A stretch of 64,000 nucleotides of DNA, taken from positions 1 to 64,000 of the forward strand of contig NZ_OY759877.1 of assembly GCF_963662805.1 (NCBI RefSeq). The letters are read 5' to 3'. Positions 34,848 to 43,546 of this stretch are shown here, piece after piece. Made by a program: the position numbers and the translations under genes. Position 1 is the first letter of the stretch. The number at the start of each line of letters is the position of its first letter. The notes beneath the pieces were generated by a model. It was not told the origin of the DNA. It was given only the letters and a program-made list of their open reading frames with translations, and searched no databases. Source of the DNA: an uncultured Cohaesibacter sp. (GTDB lineage: Bacteria > Pseudomonadota > Alphaproteobacteria > Rhizobiales > Cohaesibacteraceae).

Positions 34848-35794
34848 GAGGTTTGGCTTTCTGTTTCAGCTTGCGGGATGTCTGCGAGGCAGGCGTCCAG
34901 CATTTGTCTGTTGAGCATGTCGGGCACGGATTGCTCGCTCATCAGGGCGAGGTTGGCTCCGGCCATGCCATAGGCAAGGGCCTTCTCGAAGGGGAGGCCG
35001 AGCAGGTGGCCGTGGAGGACACAGGCGCAGAGGCAGTCCCCGGCACCGTTGGTCGAGCGGACCTTGACCGGAGGTGCGGGCAGCTTCCAGACCTTCTCAC
35101 CCTGCCATGCGGTCAGGCCTGCATCTCCTCGGGTGATGATGCCAGATTTGACGCCGTCTTCCATGAGAATTTCGGGCAGGGCCTCGGGGTCGGCAAATTC
35201 CTGGGCGAGGATCGCCGCTTCCGCCCCGTTGCAGAAGAGCAGGTCGAGAGAGGCAAGGCAGTCTCCGGCGCGGTTGGCCTTGGGGCCGGATACGGCGCTG
35301 ATGGCGAGCCGGTGATCGCCCTTGAGGGCCACCAGTTGCTCGAGGGTGTCTGCGGGCAGGTTGGTGTCGGCAAGGATCAAAGTCGGCTGTTTCAGGCTGG
35401 CAATGCAGACCTCGATCTGTTCGACCGAGAAGCTGTCGTAGATATCCATGTCGGCGATGGCCGCATCGAGTGCGCCATTGCGGTCCTCGATGGCGGTATA
35501 GCTGGCGCTTGGCTTGTCCGGATTGGTTATGATCAGGTCGGCGTTGATCCGCTCGCTCTCAAGCTGGCGCTTGAGAAAGCGTGCATCGTCGTCCTCTCCA
35601 CTGATGGTGCTCAGTGCGACCTGCCAGTCGAGGCGGGCAAGACCACGGGCGACGTTGCCTGCCACGCCGCCAACGGAGCATCTGAGGCGTCCCGGATTGG
35701 ATTGTCCCGGTTCCAGCCGTGCAAAGGAGCGGCCAATGCGGTCGACATGGGCGCCGCCGATGACAAGAATATCAGGTGCTGTAGGAGAGGTCAT
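34844..35794 (-). CDS. PfkB-family carbohydrate kinase, probable pseudouridine kinase
   Basis: PfkB kinases phosphorylate sugars and nucleosides. The protein starts MTSPTAPDILVIGGAHVDRI and contains SVGGVAGNVARGLARLDWQV, the first PfkB signature. The ATP/anion-hole motif TNGAGDCLCACVLHGH, with the catalytic Asp, lies near the C-terminus. Linkage to psuG by a four-base overlap points to pseudouridine as substrate. The start at 35794 gives 316 residues and the usual N-terminal strand; upstream in-frame ATG codons at 35848 and earlier would add unconserved sequence. No strong Shine-Dalgarno is visible at any of these starts. Confidence 0.85.
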   Translation of the reverse strand: MTSPTAPDILVIGGAHVDRIGRSFARLEPGQSNPGRLRCSVGGVAGNVARGLARLDWQVALSTISGEDDDARFLKRQLESERINADLIITNPDKPSASYTAIEDRNGALDAAIADMDIYDSFSVEQIEVCIASLKQPTLILADTNLPADTLEQLVALKGDHRLAISAVSGPKANRAGDCLASLDLLFCNGAEAAILAQEFADPEALPEILMEDGVKSGIITRGDAGLTAWQGEKVWKLPAPPVKVRSTNGAGDCLCACVLHGHLLGLPFEKALAYGMAGANLALMSEQSVPDMLNRQMLDACLADIPQAETESQTS

Positions 35795-35914
35795 GTGCGT
35801 CTGCACGCGAGAGGCGTGTTCGTCCGATGTTGATGAGGGGGAGACCATACAGACGAGACTGTGGCTTTTCCAGTGCAAAGCGATTCTCACCTCAGACCGG
35901 GCGGGAAACTTGTG

Positions 35915-35954
35915 AAAAAGAAACGCCACCGCCCGCATCGGGCAGCAGCGTTTC
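35915..35954 (-). terminator. rho-independent terminator after mmsA
   Basis: On the minus strand GAAACGCTGCTGCCCG pairs with CGGGCGGTGGCGTTTC, with one or two mismatches, followed by CTTTTT. It is 38 bases past the mmsA stop. Confidence 0.78.
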
Positions 35955-35992
35955 GGTCTTGTCAATGGGGTTCGCTCGGCAACAGTAGATGA

Positions 35993-37492
35993 TCAGTCCA
36001 TGGCCTTGAAGTTGAACTCACCACCTTCTTTGATGCCGGACGGCCAGCGGGCGGTGACGGTCTTGGTCCGGGTGTAGAAGCGGAAGGAGTCCGGGCCGTG
36101 CTGGTTGAGATCGCCAAAGCCGGATTTCTTCCAGCCGCCAAAGGTGTGATAGGCGAGGGGAACCGGAATGGGCACGTTGATGCCGACCATGCCGATGTTG
36201 ATGCGGTTGGCAAAGTTGCGTGCGGTGTCGCCGTCACGGGTGAAGATCGCGGTGCCATTGCCATATTCATGGTCCATGGCATAGCCGAGCGCTTCCTCAT
36301 AGGTCTTGGCGCGGACACAGGAGAGCACAGGGCCGAAGATTTCCTGCCTGTAGATGTCCATGTCGGTGGTGACGTGATCGAACAGGTGCGGGCCGACGAA
36401 GAAACCGTTCTCATAACCCTGCAGCTGGAAATCACGCCCGTCGACGACCAGCTTAGCGCCCTGCTCAACGCCGCTTTCAACGAGGCGCAGGATGTTGTCT
36501 TTGGCGGCCTTGGTGACGACCGGGCCATAGTCGACATCATCGCCTGCGGTGTAGGGACCGACCTTCAGCTTCTCGATGCGTGGTACCAGCTTCTCGATCA
36601 GACGGTCGGCGGTTGTCTCGCCCACCGGTACGGCGACCGAGATGGCCATGCAGCGTTCGCCCGCCGCGCCGAAGCCTGCGCCAACGAGGGCGTCTGCGGC
36701 CTGATCCATGTCCGCGTCGGGCATGATGATCATGTGGTTCTTGGCGCCACCAAAGCACTGGCAGCGTTTGCCGTTGGCAGTGGAGCGGGAATAGATGTAG
36801 TGGGCGATGGGGGTGGAGCCAACAAAGCCGACGGCCTGAATGATGTCATTGTCAAGGATCGCATCGACGCTCTCCTTGTCGCCATTGACGACCTGCAGGA
36901 TGCCGTCGGGCAGGCCTGCTTCCTTGAGCAGTTCGGCCAGCATGAGCGGAACGGACGGATCACGCTCGGACGGCTTGAGGATCATGGCGTTGCCACAGGC
37001 GAGTGCCGGGCCCATCTTCCACAGCGGGATCATGGCGGGGAAGTTGAACGGCGTGATGCCGGCCACGACCCCGAGTGGCTGGCGCATGGAATACATGTCG
37101 ATGCCGGTGCCGGCGCTGTCGGTATAGTCACCCTTGAGCAGGTGCGGCGCGCCGATGCAGAATTCGATCACTTCGAGGCCGCGCTGCACGTCGCCCTTGG
37201 CGTCGACAAAGGTCTTGCCGTGCTCTGCGGAAAGAGCTTCGGCCAGCTTGTCCATGTCCCGGTTGAGAAGGTCAACGAAGCGCATCATGACGCGGGCGCG
37301 GCGCTGCGGGTTGGTTGCGCCCCATGCGGGCTGGGCTGCTGCTGCAGCCTCGACGGCGGCATTGAGCTCAGCTGTGCTCGCAAGGGCGACCTTGGCCTGC
37401 ACTTCGCCGGTTGCCGGATTATAGACATCTGCAAAGCGGCCGGAGGTGCCCGCCACGCGTTCGCCGTTGATGAAGTGACCGATTTCCTTCAT
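35993..37492 (-). CDS. mmsA: CoA-acylating methylmalonate-semialdehyde dehydrogenase
   Basis: MmsA turns (methyl)malonate semialdehyde into propionyl- or acetyl-CoA in valine, inositol and beta-alanine breakdown. The 499-residue protein has the ALDH fold with NAD-binding ITPFNFPAMIPLWKMGPALA, AVGFVGSTPIAHYIYSRSTA, the family-specific FGGAKNHMIIMPDADMDQAA, and the catalytic Cys in GFGAAGERCMAISVAV. The end ARWPSGIKEGGEFNFKAMD is typical of MmsA. GGGAGAGAG precedes the ATG. A LysR regulator is divergent across about 150 bases and probably controls it. Confidence 0.95.
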   Translation of the reverse strand: MKEIGHFINGERVAGTSGRFADVYNPATGEVQAKVALASTAELNAAVEAAAAAQPAWGATNPQRRARVMMRFVDLLNRDMDKLAEALSAEHGKTFVDAKGDVQRGLEVIEFCIGAPHLLKGDYTDSAGTGIDMYSMRQPLGVVAGITPFNFPAMIPLWKMGPALACGNAMILKPSERDPSVPLMLAELLKEAGLPDGILQVVNGDKESVDAILDNDIIQAVGFVGSTPIAHYIYSRSTANGKRCQCFGGAKNHMIIMPDADMDQAADALVGAGFGAAGERCMAISVAVPVGETTADRLIEKLVPRIEKLKVGPYTAGDDVDYGPVVTKAAKDNILRLVESGVEQGAKLVVDGRDFQLQGYENGFFVGPHLFDHVTTDMDIYRQEIFGPVLSCVRAKTYEEALGYAMDHEYGNGTAIFTRDGDTARNFANRINIGMVGINVPIPVPLAYHTFGGWKKSGFGDLNQHGPDSFRFYTRTKTVTARWPSGIKEGGEFNFKAMD

Positions 37493-37643
37493 GTTCGTCT
37501 CTCTCCCTAGGTAGAATATCCAAAGTCAAATTTATCATTGTGGTTGCCTCTATTGTGCCTTCGCAAAAATAAATATCAATACTCGAAAAATCGTATCCGT
37601 TGTGCAAATATTGAAGCAGAGAAGCGAAGATGTGAGTGTTGGG

Positions 37644-38525
37644 ATGAATTGGGACGATGTTCGGATCTTTCTGGCAGTGGCCAGAGCGGGACAGATTTTG
37701 CAGGCGGCCAAGCGACTTGGCGTCAATCATGCGACGGTTGCCCGCCGCGTGACGGCTCTGGAGGAGGCGCTGAAGGCAAAGCTTCTGGACCGGCGGACAA
37801 CCGGCTGTGTCCTGACGCCGGAGGGGGAGGAATTCCTGCTGGCCGCCGAACGGATGGAGGCGGAAATGCTGGCGGCCCAGACGAGCATTGGCGAGACGAA
37901 TATCGAGGTGGCCGGTGTTGTTCGCATTGGCGCGCCGGACGGGTTTGGCGTTGCCTATCTTGCGCCGCGCCTCGGTCCGCTGCTTGATCACTATCCCGAT
38001 TTGCGCGTTCAGCTCGTCCCAGTGCCACGGACCTTCTCCATCGATCGGCGCGAGGCGGACATTGTCATCACCGTCGACCGGCCGGAGAATGGGCGATTGG
38101 TTGCCCGCAAGCTGGTGGACTACAAGCTGGGGCTTTATGCCTCCCGCGCCTATGTAGAGCGATATGGCGCACCGCAGACACATGCAGAGCTTGGCGACCA
38201 CCGCCTGATCGGGCTGGTGGAGGATCTCATCTACAGCCCGTCTCTGCATTATTCAGACGAGATGATGCGCGGCCATCAGCGCCAGTTCGAATGCGCCAGC
38301 TCTTTGGGGCAGACCGAAGCCGTGCGGGCGGGTCTGGGGATCGGCATTCTGCACGGCTATCTCGCCAAGAATGATCCTGATTTTGTCGAGATTCTGCCGG
38401 ATCACGCCATCCAGCGCGCCTATTGGGCCATTTATCACGAAAGCACCCGTAACCTCGGGCGCATCAAGGCGGTGTCCGACTATATTTACCGGCTTGTGGA
38501 CGAGGAGAAGGCTATTTTCCGTTAG
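37644..38525 (+). CDS. LysR-family transcriptional regulator, divergent from mmsA
   Basis: The 293-residue protein has an N-terminal winged helix-turn-helix (MNWDDVRIFLAVARAGQILQ, then RLGVNHATVARRVTALEEAL) and a periplasmic-binding-like effector domain from about residue 85. The ATG at 37644 gives the classic LysR start; an ATG at 37602 would add 14 residues. It is transcribed away from mmsA, and the shared 151-base gap is a likely operator. The end overlaps the convergent permease gene by four bases. The inducer is unknown; a valine- or inositol-pathway intermediate is plausible. Confidence 0.85.
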   Translation: MNWDDVRIFLAVARAGQILQAAKRLGVNHATVARRVTALEEALKAKLLDRRTTGCVLTPEGEEFLLAAERMEAEMLAAQTSIGETNIEVAGVVRIGAPDGFGVAYLAPRLGPLLDHYPDLRVQLVPVPRTFSIDRREADIVITVDRPENGRLVARKLVDYKLGLYASRAYVERYGAPQTHAELGDHRLIGLVEDLIYSPSLHYSDEMMRGHQRQFECASSLGQTEAVRAGLGIGILHGYLAKNDPDFVEILPDHAIQRAYWAIYHESTRNLGRIKAVSDYIYRLVDEEKAIFR

Positions 38526-39262
38526 GTGCGAGTTGCATCACCATGCCACTCGAAGGCGCTGAAATGCTCACGCGAGAGGGTGAGGAAGAGGAAGGTCGTC
38601 AGTCCATTGGCGACAAAGCCCATGAGCATGACGACGATCTGATATCGAACAGCGATCAGGGGATCGACCCCGGACAGGATCTGTCCGGTCATCATGCCGG
38701 GCAGGGACACAAGGCCGACCGCGAGCAGGGAGTTGATGGTCGGGATCAGGGCGGCACGGGCCGCTGATTTTCGCGCGTCATCAAGGGGTGTTCGGTTTTC
38801 GAGTTCGGCCATAAGACGCTCTGCCGAAAGGCTTATGGCATTCATGCTCACCACATAGACCATGCCCGCTAGGGGGATGATCAATCGGGGTTGATACCAG
38901 GGATCGGCTTGCAAGATCCCCACCGTGACGATGACAAGTGTGATCGAGCCCGCAAGGATGATCGACAGAAAGGCATACCAGTAAAGGATTTTCGATGGTC
39001 GCCTCAGAGGATTGAGGCTGATCCAGGTCGCTGCCAGCATCATGACGAAAATCGTGATCAACACCAGATAACTCTGTCTTGCAGAGAACAGATAGGAGAG
39101 GACGAACCCGATGGTGATCAATTGCAGCAGCATCCTGCCGACGGCATAGAAGCTTTTTTTGAAATTCAGGTTCCAACGATGCAGCATGAGAAAGACCGGG
39201 ATTGCGGGAATTGCCATAAGCACAATACGCCATGCTGAAATGTTCGTGATCGTGTCCTTCAT
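38522..39262 (-). CDS. FetB/UPF0014-family ABC transporter permease, no ATPase partner beside it
   Basis: The 246-residue protein has about seven hydrophobic helices and the family blocks LMLHRWNLNFKKSFYAVGRM, PLAGMVYVVSMNAISLSAER, and RAALIPTINSLLAVGLVSLP followed by GMMTGQILSGVDPLIAVRYQ. In E. coli FetB pairs with the ATPase FetA for iron export linked to peroxide resistance. No ATPase gene lies on either side here, so the partner must be elsewhere or the protein works alone. It is convergent with the LysR gene. Confidence 0.82.
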   Translation of the reverse strand: MKDTITNISAWRIVLMAIPAIPVFLMLHRWNLNFKKSFYAVGRMLLQLITIGFVLSYLFSARQSYLVLITIFVMMLAATWISLNPLRRPSKILYWYAFLSIILAGSITLVIVTVGILQADPWYQPRLIIPLAGMVYVVSMNAISLSAERLMAELENRTPLDDARKSAARAALIPTINSLLAVGLVSLPGMMTGQILSGVDPLIAVRYQIVVMLMGFVANGLTTFLFLTLSREHFSAFEWHGDATRT

Positions 39263-39501
39263 CTCGCTTGCCCTTCGTTGCCCGGCACCTCTGCCAGAGC
39301 GAAAGATGACAGGCTTTTCAAGGCTCTTTCAAGATGAAAGTGATCACATTGTGGTGCTTGGAGCAAAATGTGCTCTAGGCTCAAGGAGGGATTGCGCTGA
39401 AACCTTTTCTCTTGTTACGCTTTTATAAATAAGAACAGCCGCTGATCGGAGGCGAGTGACGATCAGGGGTACAAGAGGGATTGCTCGAAGGAGAGAGACC
39501 A

Positions 39502-40035
39502 ATGACACCGAGTTCGTATCAAGGGCCGCGTGCCGACGGCGAGGAGCCCGCAAAGACCAGCATGTCGCAGGATGCACGTCTGGCATTTGAGAAAGCCTAC
39601 TCCCAAACCACGGTCAGCGACATCCTCAAGGAGAAACCGGCAGATATCTTCACCGTTACCCGGACGATGACACTGGCGTCTGCCATTGCAGAGCTCTCTG
39701 CGCGGCGCATCGGCAACATGCCGGTCGTTGATCCCAACACCGGGTTGGTCGGTGTGATCTCCGAGCGCGATATCGTTGCTGCAGTTGCCGACATCGGTGA
39801 CGAGGCCATGGGCCATTCGGTCGAACAGCATATGACGAGTGATCCGGCGACCTGCAAAGGCGAGGATCTGATTGTCGATGTCATGCAGATAATGACCGAC
39901 GGGCATTTCCGTCACATGCCAGTGATGGACGGCCCGGTTCTGGTCGGTGTCATCTCGATCCGCGATATTGTCATGCATCGGGTGCAGGAGGTCGAATATG
40001 AGACCCTGCGCCTCAAGCAGTTGATGGTCGGCTGA
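39502..40035 (+). CDS. tandem CBS-domain protein
   Basis: CBS pairs bind adenosyl ligands such as AMP or ATP and act as regulatory modules. The 177-residue protein has CBS1 at about residues 35-95 (RTMTLASAIAELSARRIGNM, VVDPNTGLVGVISERDIV) and CBS2 at about 105-165 (HMTSDPATCKGEDLIVDVMQ, MPVMDGPVLVGVISIRDIVM). No enzyme domain is attached. The ATG at 39502 has GGAGAGAG seven bases before it; an in-frame TTG upstream is less likely. It is a single gene with its own terminator. The partner protein is unknown. Confidence 0.9.
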   Translation: MTPSSYQGPRADGEEPAKTSMSQDARLAFEKAYSQTTVSDILKEKPADIFTVTRTMTLASAIAELSARRIGNMPVVDPNTGLVGVISERDIVAAVADIGDEAMGHSVEQHMTSDPATCKGEDLIVDVMQIMTDGHFRHMPVMDGPVLVGVISIRDIVMHRVQEVEYETLRLKQLMVG

Positions 40036-40081
40036 CGCAATCGTCCTTCACCACAATGCAAAGCAATGCCCAGCACCAGCA

Positions 40082-40109
40082 ATGAGCCCTTCGCGGGGCT
40101 CATTTTTTT
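40082..40109 (+). terminator. rho-independent terminator after the CBS-domain gene
   Basis: ATGAGCCC and GGGCTCAT pair around a short TTCGCG-type loop, followed by seven T. It separates the CBS gene from the stress island. Confidence 0.85.
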
Positions 40110-40140
40110 ATTCTTTCGAGGCGCTGCTCGGCTTTTCGGG

Positions 40141-40170
40141 TAAACCGCATCCCGTCCTGATCCGTAAGAG
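40141..40170 (+). promoter_or_regulatory. candidate RpoE-type promoter of the SDR-SnoaL operon
   Basis: TAAACC (40141-40146), 18 bases, TAAGAG (40165-40170), 20 bases before the SDR start. The spacing and -10 word match the two elements in the rpoE intergenic region. The -35 word differs from TGATCC/TGAACC at one or two positions, so this is the weakest of the three. Confidence 0.4.
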
Positions 40171-40190
40171 AGGGAAAAGGACGGCACATT

Positions 40191-40952
40191 ATGTCAGCAA
40201 CGAATGATCAGAAATGGAAGCGGGTCTGGGTTATTGGTGCCAGCTCGGGAATCGGTCGGGCTTTGAGTGAGCAATGGGCCGAGCGCGGGGTGGAGGTGAT
40301 CGCCAGTGCCCGCAGCGAGGATGCCCTTGACGAACTGGACGCGACCTCCGGGTACATTTCGGCCCTGCCGCTTGATGTCACCGACAAGGCTTCGATTGAA
40401 GCGGCCATCTTCAAGATGCAGGATCAGGGTTGCGTGCCGGATCTCACCCTCTATTGCGCGGCGACCTATCACCCCGGCGGTATTGACGTTTTGACCGTGG
40501 AGGCCGCGAGGCAGCACATGGAGGTCAATTATCTCGGTGCCGTTGGTGTGATCGCGGCATTGCATCCGCTCCTCAAGACGCGTGGGAGCGGAGAGATCGC
40601 GATTGTCAGCTCGCTGACATCCTATTGCGGGCTGCCACTCGCTTCGCTCTACGGGCCGACCAAGGCGGCGCTTGCCAGCCTCTGCGAGACCCTGCGCCCC
40701 GAGTTCGAACGCGATGGGCTCGGGCTTCGGTTAATCAATCCGGGGTTCGTGAAGACCCCGTTGACCGAGAAGAACAGCTTCAAGATGCCATTCCTCATCA
40801 CGCCTGAGGAAGCCGCACAGCGGATCATTCGCGGTCTGGAAGGAACCGGATTCGAAATTGCCTTTCCCTTTCGCATGGCGCTGTCCTTGCGACTGCTACG
40901 TCTGCTTCCCTACCGGCTCTATTTCAGGCTCATGCGGAGGATGGTGGCGTGA
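40191..40952 (+). CDS. short-chain dehydrogenase/reductase of the stress island
   Basis: The 253-residue SDR has the cofactor motif VIGASSGIGRALSEQWAERG, the NAD(P) partner site, and the active site SSLTSYCGLPLASLYGPTKA with the YxxxK form (Tyr-Gly-Pro-Thr-Lys). The C-terminal tail RLLRLLPYRLYFRLMRRMVA is basic and hydrophobic, perhaps membrane-associating. It overlaps the SnoaL-like gene by four bases. SDRs of this type occur in the singlet-oxygen regulon of Rhodobacter. The substrate is unknown, but neighbours suggest a lipid or a lipid peroxidation product. Confidence 0.85.
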   Translation: MSATNDQKWKRVWVIGASSGIGRALSEQWAERGVEVIASARSEDALDELDATSGYISALPLDVTDKASIEAAIFKMQDQGCVPDLTLYCAATYHPGGIDVLTVEAARQHMEVNYLGAVGVIAALHPLLKTRGSGEIAIVSSLTSYCGLPLASLYGPTKAALASLCETLRPEFERDGLGLRLINPGFVKTPLTEKNSFKMPFLITPEEAAQRIIRGLEGTGFEIAFPFRMALSLRLLRLLPYRLYFRLMRRMVA

Positions 40953-41404
40953 CAGACATTCAACAGACCGTGCGTGAGGCAAACATGCGGGAGGTCGCAT
41001 CGCGCTATGCGGACTATTTCGCCCATCTCACTCCCGAGACGATTGATGATGCCCTGCCGCTTGTCAGCGACGACATCCACTTTATTGACCCCTTCAACGA
41101 TGTGCGCGGACGCGAAAGCTTCCGCCGTGTCATCGAGAAGATGTTTGAGGACGTGAAGGACCCGCATTTTGACATTCTCGATCTGGCCTGGTCGGGTGAT
41201 TTGTGTTTGATGCGCTGGGACTTTTCCTGCTCCATGGCCCATATCGGGGACTGGAGCGTGAGAGGCGTCACCGAATTGCAATTTGATGACGAGGGGCGTA
41301 TTTCGGCCCATTTCGACTATTGGGACGCGAGCCGGCATTTCTACGCCAAGCTGCCTCTGATCGGGTCAGCCATTCGCTGGATACAGAAAAAGGCCCGGAT
41401 CTAG
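40949..41404 (+). CDS. SnoaL/NTF2-like protein of the stress island
   Basis: The 151-residue protein has the NTF2-like cone fold pattern: an N-terminal helix (ASRYADYFAHLTPETIDDAL), VSDDIHFIDPFNDVRGRESF, then FDILDLAWSGDLCLMRWDFS and a C-terminal strand region GVTELQFDDEGRISAHFDYW followed by DASRHFYAKLPLIG. Such proteins may isomerise, hydrolyse or only bind small molecules. It is translationally coupled to the SDR by a four-base overlap. Its stop lies inside the loop of a terminator hairpin, so the mRNA ends almost with the gene. Confidence 0.8.
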   Translation: MTDIQQTVREANMREVASRYADYFAHLTPETIDDALPLVSDDIHFIDPFNDVRGRESFRRVIEKMFEDVKDPHFDILDLAWSGDLCLMRWDFSCSMAHIGDWSVRGVTELQFDDEGRISAHFDYWDASRHFYAKLPLIGSAIRWIQKKARI

Positions 41405-41413
41405 GGCCTCTTT
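41388..41413. terminator. terminator overlapping the end of the SnoaL-like gene
   Basis: AGGCCC (41391-41396) and GGGCCT (41404-41409) pair around a seven-base loop that contains the TAG stop. CTTT follows on the plus strand and a T-rich stretch on the minus strand. It sits between convergent operons and can serve both. Confidence 0.7.
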
Positions 41414-41435
41414 CTTTGTCTCGGAGATGCGTACC

Positions 41436-42698
41436 TCAAGGGGTGGTTGGGCGCTCGTAGGCATAATGGCCGACACTGATGGTGCCGTTGGCAAAGCCCG
41501 ACTCACAATAGCTGAGGTAATATTCCCACATCCGGCGGAACCGCTCATCGTAGCCAAGCTTGGAAATCTTTGACCATTGGGCGAGGAACTGCTCGCGCCA
41601 AGTGGCAAGGGTTCTGGCATAGTCGAGCGCAAAGGTTTCCACATGCACAGGGATCAGCCCTGCGGCTTCGGCCTGACGCTTCATGAGATCTTCGGTTGGG
41701 AGCATCCCGCCGGGGAAGATGAAAGTCTGGATGAAATCTGCGCTGCGGCGATATTGCTCGTAGTGGTCATCATGAATGGTGATTGCCTGCAGCACAGCCC
41801 GCCCACCGGGGCGCAGATTCTCATAAAGGCTGCGGAAATAGGTCGGCCAATGCTCTTCGCCCACCGCCTCGATCATCTCGATAGAAACAATGGCGTCATA
41901 GGTTCCCTTTTCGTGGCGATAGTCACGTAGGTGGAAGCGGGCTTTGTCGGCAAAATCCTTGGCTTCGGCCCTCTCTCTGGCATAGTCGAGCTGCTCCTTG
42001 GACAGCGTAAGGCCATCCAGCTGGACACCATGGAGCGCAGCGCGCTCGGCAAAGGCCCCCCAGCCACAGCCGATCTCAAGCAGATGATCGCCCGCTTTCA
42101 GGCCACTCAGTTCCAGTGCCCGGTCGAGCTTGCGCACCTGAGCGTCCTCAAGGCTGTCCCGGTGCCCGTAATGATAGGCGGAGGAGTAGGTCATGGTCGG
42201 GTCGAGCCAGCGGCTGTAGAAGTCATTGCCGAGATCATAGTGATAGGCGATGTTGCGGCGGCTGCCTCGGAGGCTGTTGGAGCGGCGCAGGTGCTTGAGG
42301 CGTGCAAACCAGTGCGCGAGGCCACCCTTGGCGCGAACCGCATCGAAAATGGCCGGGTTCTGAAGGCACAGATCGAACAGGGCTGTAAGGTCGTCACAGG
42401 ACCAGTCGCCATCCATGTAGCTTTCCGCAACACCCAGCGTGCCACGGGACAGAATGCGCCACAGGGTTCGGTGGCGATAGACGGTCATTCTGGCCTTCGG
42501 GCCGCTCTCATCGTCCCTGCCATAGACGAGATGCCCTCCGGATGGCACCGTCACCTCGATGCACCCAACTTCCAGCCCGGAGAAAAAAGGGCTCAGGAGC
42601 TTGTGCCAGAGGTGGCATTGCCAGGTTGGCAGATCGACACGTTCCATCAGATGCGCATGGCGATGGAGGTGTTCCGAGCTGTCATTTTGAAGTGTCAT
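41436..42698 (-). CDS. cyclopropane-fatty-acid-synthase family SAM methyltransferase
   Basis: These enzymes transfer a methylene or methyl group from SAM to unsaturated phospholipid acyl chains. The 420-residue protein shows IAYHYDLGNDFYSRWLDPTM with TYSSAYH, the SAM loop LLEIGCGWGAFAERAALHGV, LDGLTLSKEQLDYARERAEA, RDYRHEKGTYDAIVSIEMIE and VGEEHWPTYFRSLYENLRPG. Its start overlaps the DUF1365 gene. In Rhodobacter the sigma-E regulon contains CFA-like methyltransferases, including one for methylated/furan fatty acids. Here it may make cyclopropane, methyl or furan lipids; sequence alone does not decide. Confidence 0.92.
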   Translation of the reverse strand: MTLQNDSSEHLHRHAHLMERVDLPTWQCHLWHKLLSPFFSGLEVGCIEVTVPSGGHLVYGRDDESGPKARMTVYRHRTLWRILSRGTLGVAESYMDGDWSCDDLTALFDLCLQNPAIFDAVRAKGGLAHWFARLKHLRRSNSLRGSRRNIAYHYDLGNDFYSRWLDPTMTYSSAYHYGHRDSLEDAQVRKLDRALELSGLKAGDHLLEIGCGWGAFAERAALHGVQLDGLTLSKEQLDYARERAEAKDFADKARFHLRDYRHEKGTYDAIVSIEMIEAVGEEHWPTYFRSLYENLRPGGRAVLQAITIHDDHYEQYRRSADFIQTFIFPGGMLPTEDLMKRQAEAAGLIPVHVETFALDYARTLATWREQFLAQWSKISKLGYDERFRRMWEYYLSYCESGFANGTISVGHYAYERPTTP

Positions 42699-43546
42699 GT
42701 CGGCGTTCCTTTTCCATCAACCGGTCGCGACAAGGTCGAGACCGCACGGGAAGGCAGGGGCGGACGCCGGTGATATGGGGCACCCTTGAGCCACAGACGG
42801 AGGGCTTCAAGGTGAATGGCGCCTAGGATCTTCCATCCCGTCTGCCAGAGCTTCCCGGACATCCAGAGTAAGTTAGTGGTTGAAAGTGTCAAGCGCCGGG
42901 CCATAAAGGACGCCGTCAGCGATGAGGGCTGATTGCCGGACATGGTGATGGTGTAAGAAACATTTTCCTCGGGGAGCCGAATGGAGAAATCGTATCGTCC
43001 CTTCATATCGAGGAATGGCGAAACATAGAAATTCTTTTCTCCTCCGTGACGAAGGCGCGCGCCTTGGTGTGATGCTGTGTCGCTCTTCTCCAAACGGTAG
43101 AGATAGTGGTGTCTCTGTCCGAACGTGTTGTTGACCTGATAGAGGATCGCCACAAGGCGGTCGCTTTCGTCGCAGCAGAAGAGGATCGACAGCGGGTTGA
43201 AGGCGTGGCCGAGTATTCTCGGGAAGCAGAGGATCGAGATGCGAGTCGGCAATGTCTCGCCTTCGTCGAATAGTCCCGATTGAGCAAGGCGATCCGCGAC
43301 ATAATCTTCAAGCCGGTCAAATCCGTCTTCCATGTGGTCGGCCTCGTGGAAGCTCATCAGATTGAAGCGGTTGATGGAGAACAAGCGGCTCGTATGGTCT
43401 GCTTGCTCTTTCTTGTGGAGCGGCAGCAGCAGGGCGCCGACCCGGTAGCTCAAGCGATGGACGACCTCGCCTTGCCGGGCGTGGATGACCCGACCCTCAT
43501 AGAGGCACGGATCGGGTGCGAAGGTCGTTGATGGTGTTTCTGTCAT
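42695..43546 (-). CDS. DUF1365 family protein
   Basis: The 283-residue protein starts with CLYEGRVIHARQGEVVHRLS and has SINRFNLMSFHEADHMEDGF, ISILCFPRILGHAFNPLSIL and FCCDESDRLVAILYQVNNTF, conserved blocks of DUF1365, then KNFYVSPFLDMKGRYDFSIR. It is almost always found between a FAD amine-oxidase-like gene and a CFA synthase, as here, with four-base overlaps on both sides. Biochemical function is not established to my knowledge; a role in modifying or handling unusual fatty acids is inferred from this gene order. Confidence 0.9.
   Translation of the reverse strand: MTETPSTTFAPDPCLYEGRVIHARQGEVVHRLSYRVGALLLPLHKKEQADHTSRLFSINRFNLMSFHEADHMEDGFDRLEDYVADRLAQSGLFDEGETLPTRISILCFPRILGHAFNPLSILFCCDESDRLVAILYQVNNTFGQRHHYLYRLEKSDTASHQGARLRHGGEKNFYVSPFLDMKGRYDFSIRLPEENVSYTITMSGNQPSSLTASFMARRLTLSTTNLLWMSGKLWQTGWKILGAIHLEALRLWLKGAPYHRRPPLPSRAVSTLSRPVDGKGTPT

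Noticed and set aside
36098..37510. 470-codon open frame antisense to mmsA
   Set aside because: It mirrors mmsA on the other strand, has no family sequence, and arises from the codon bias of a GC-rich gene.
40158..40170. TGATCC next to TAAGAG as an RpoE promoter
   Set aside because: The two words are only one base apart, so they cannot be -35 and -10 of the same promoter; the TAAACC word 18 bases upstream of TAAGAG was kept instead.
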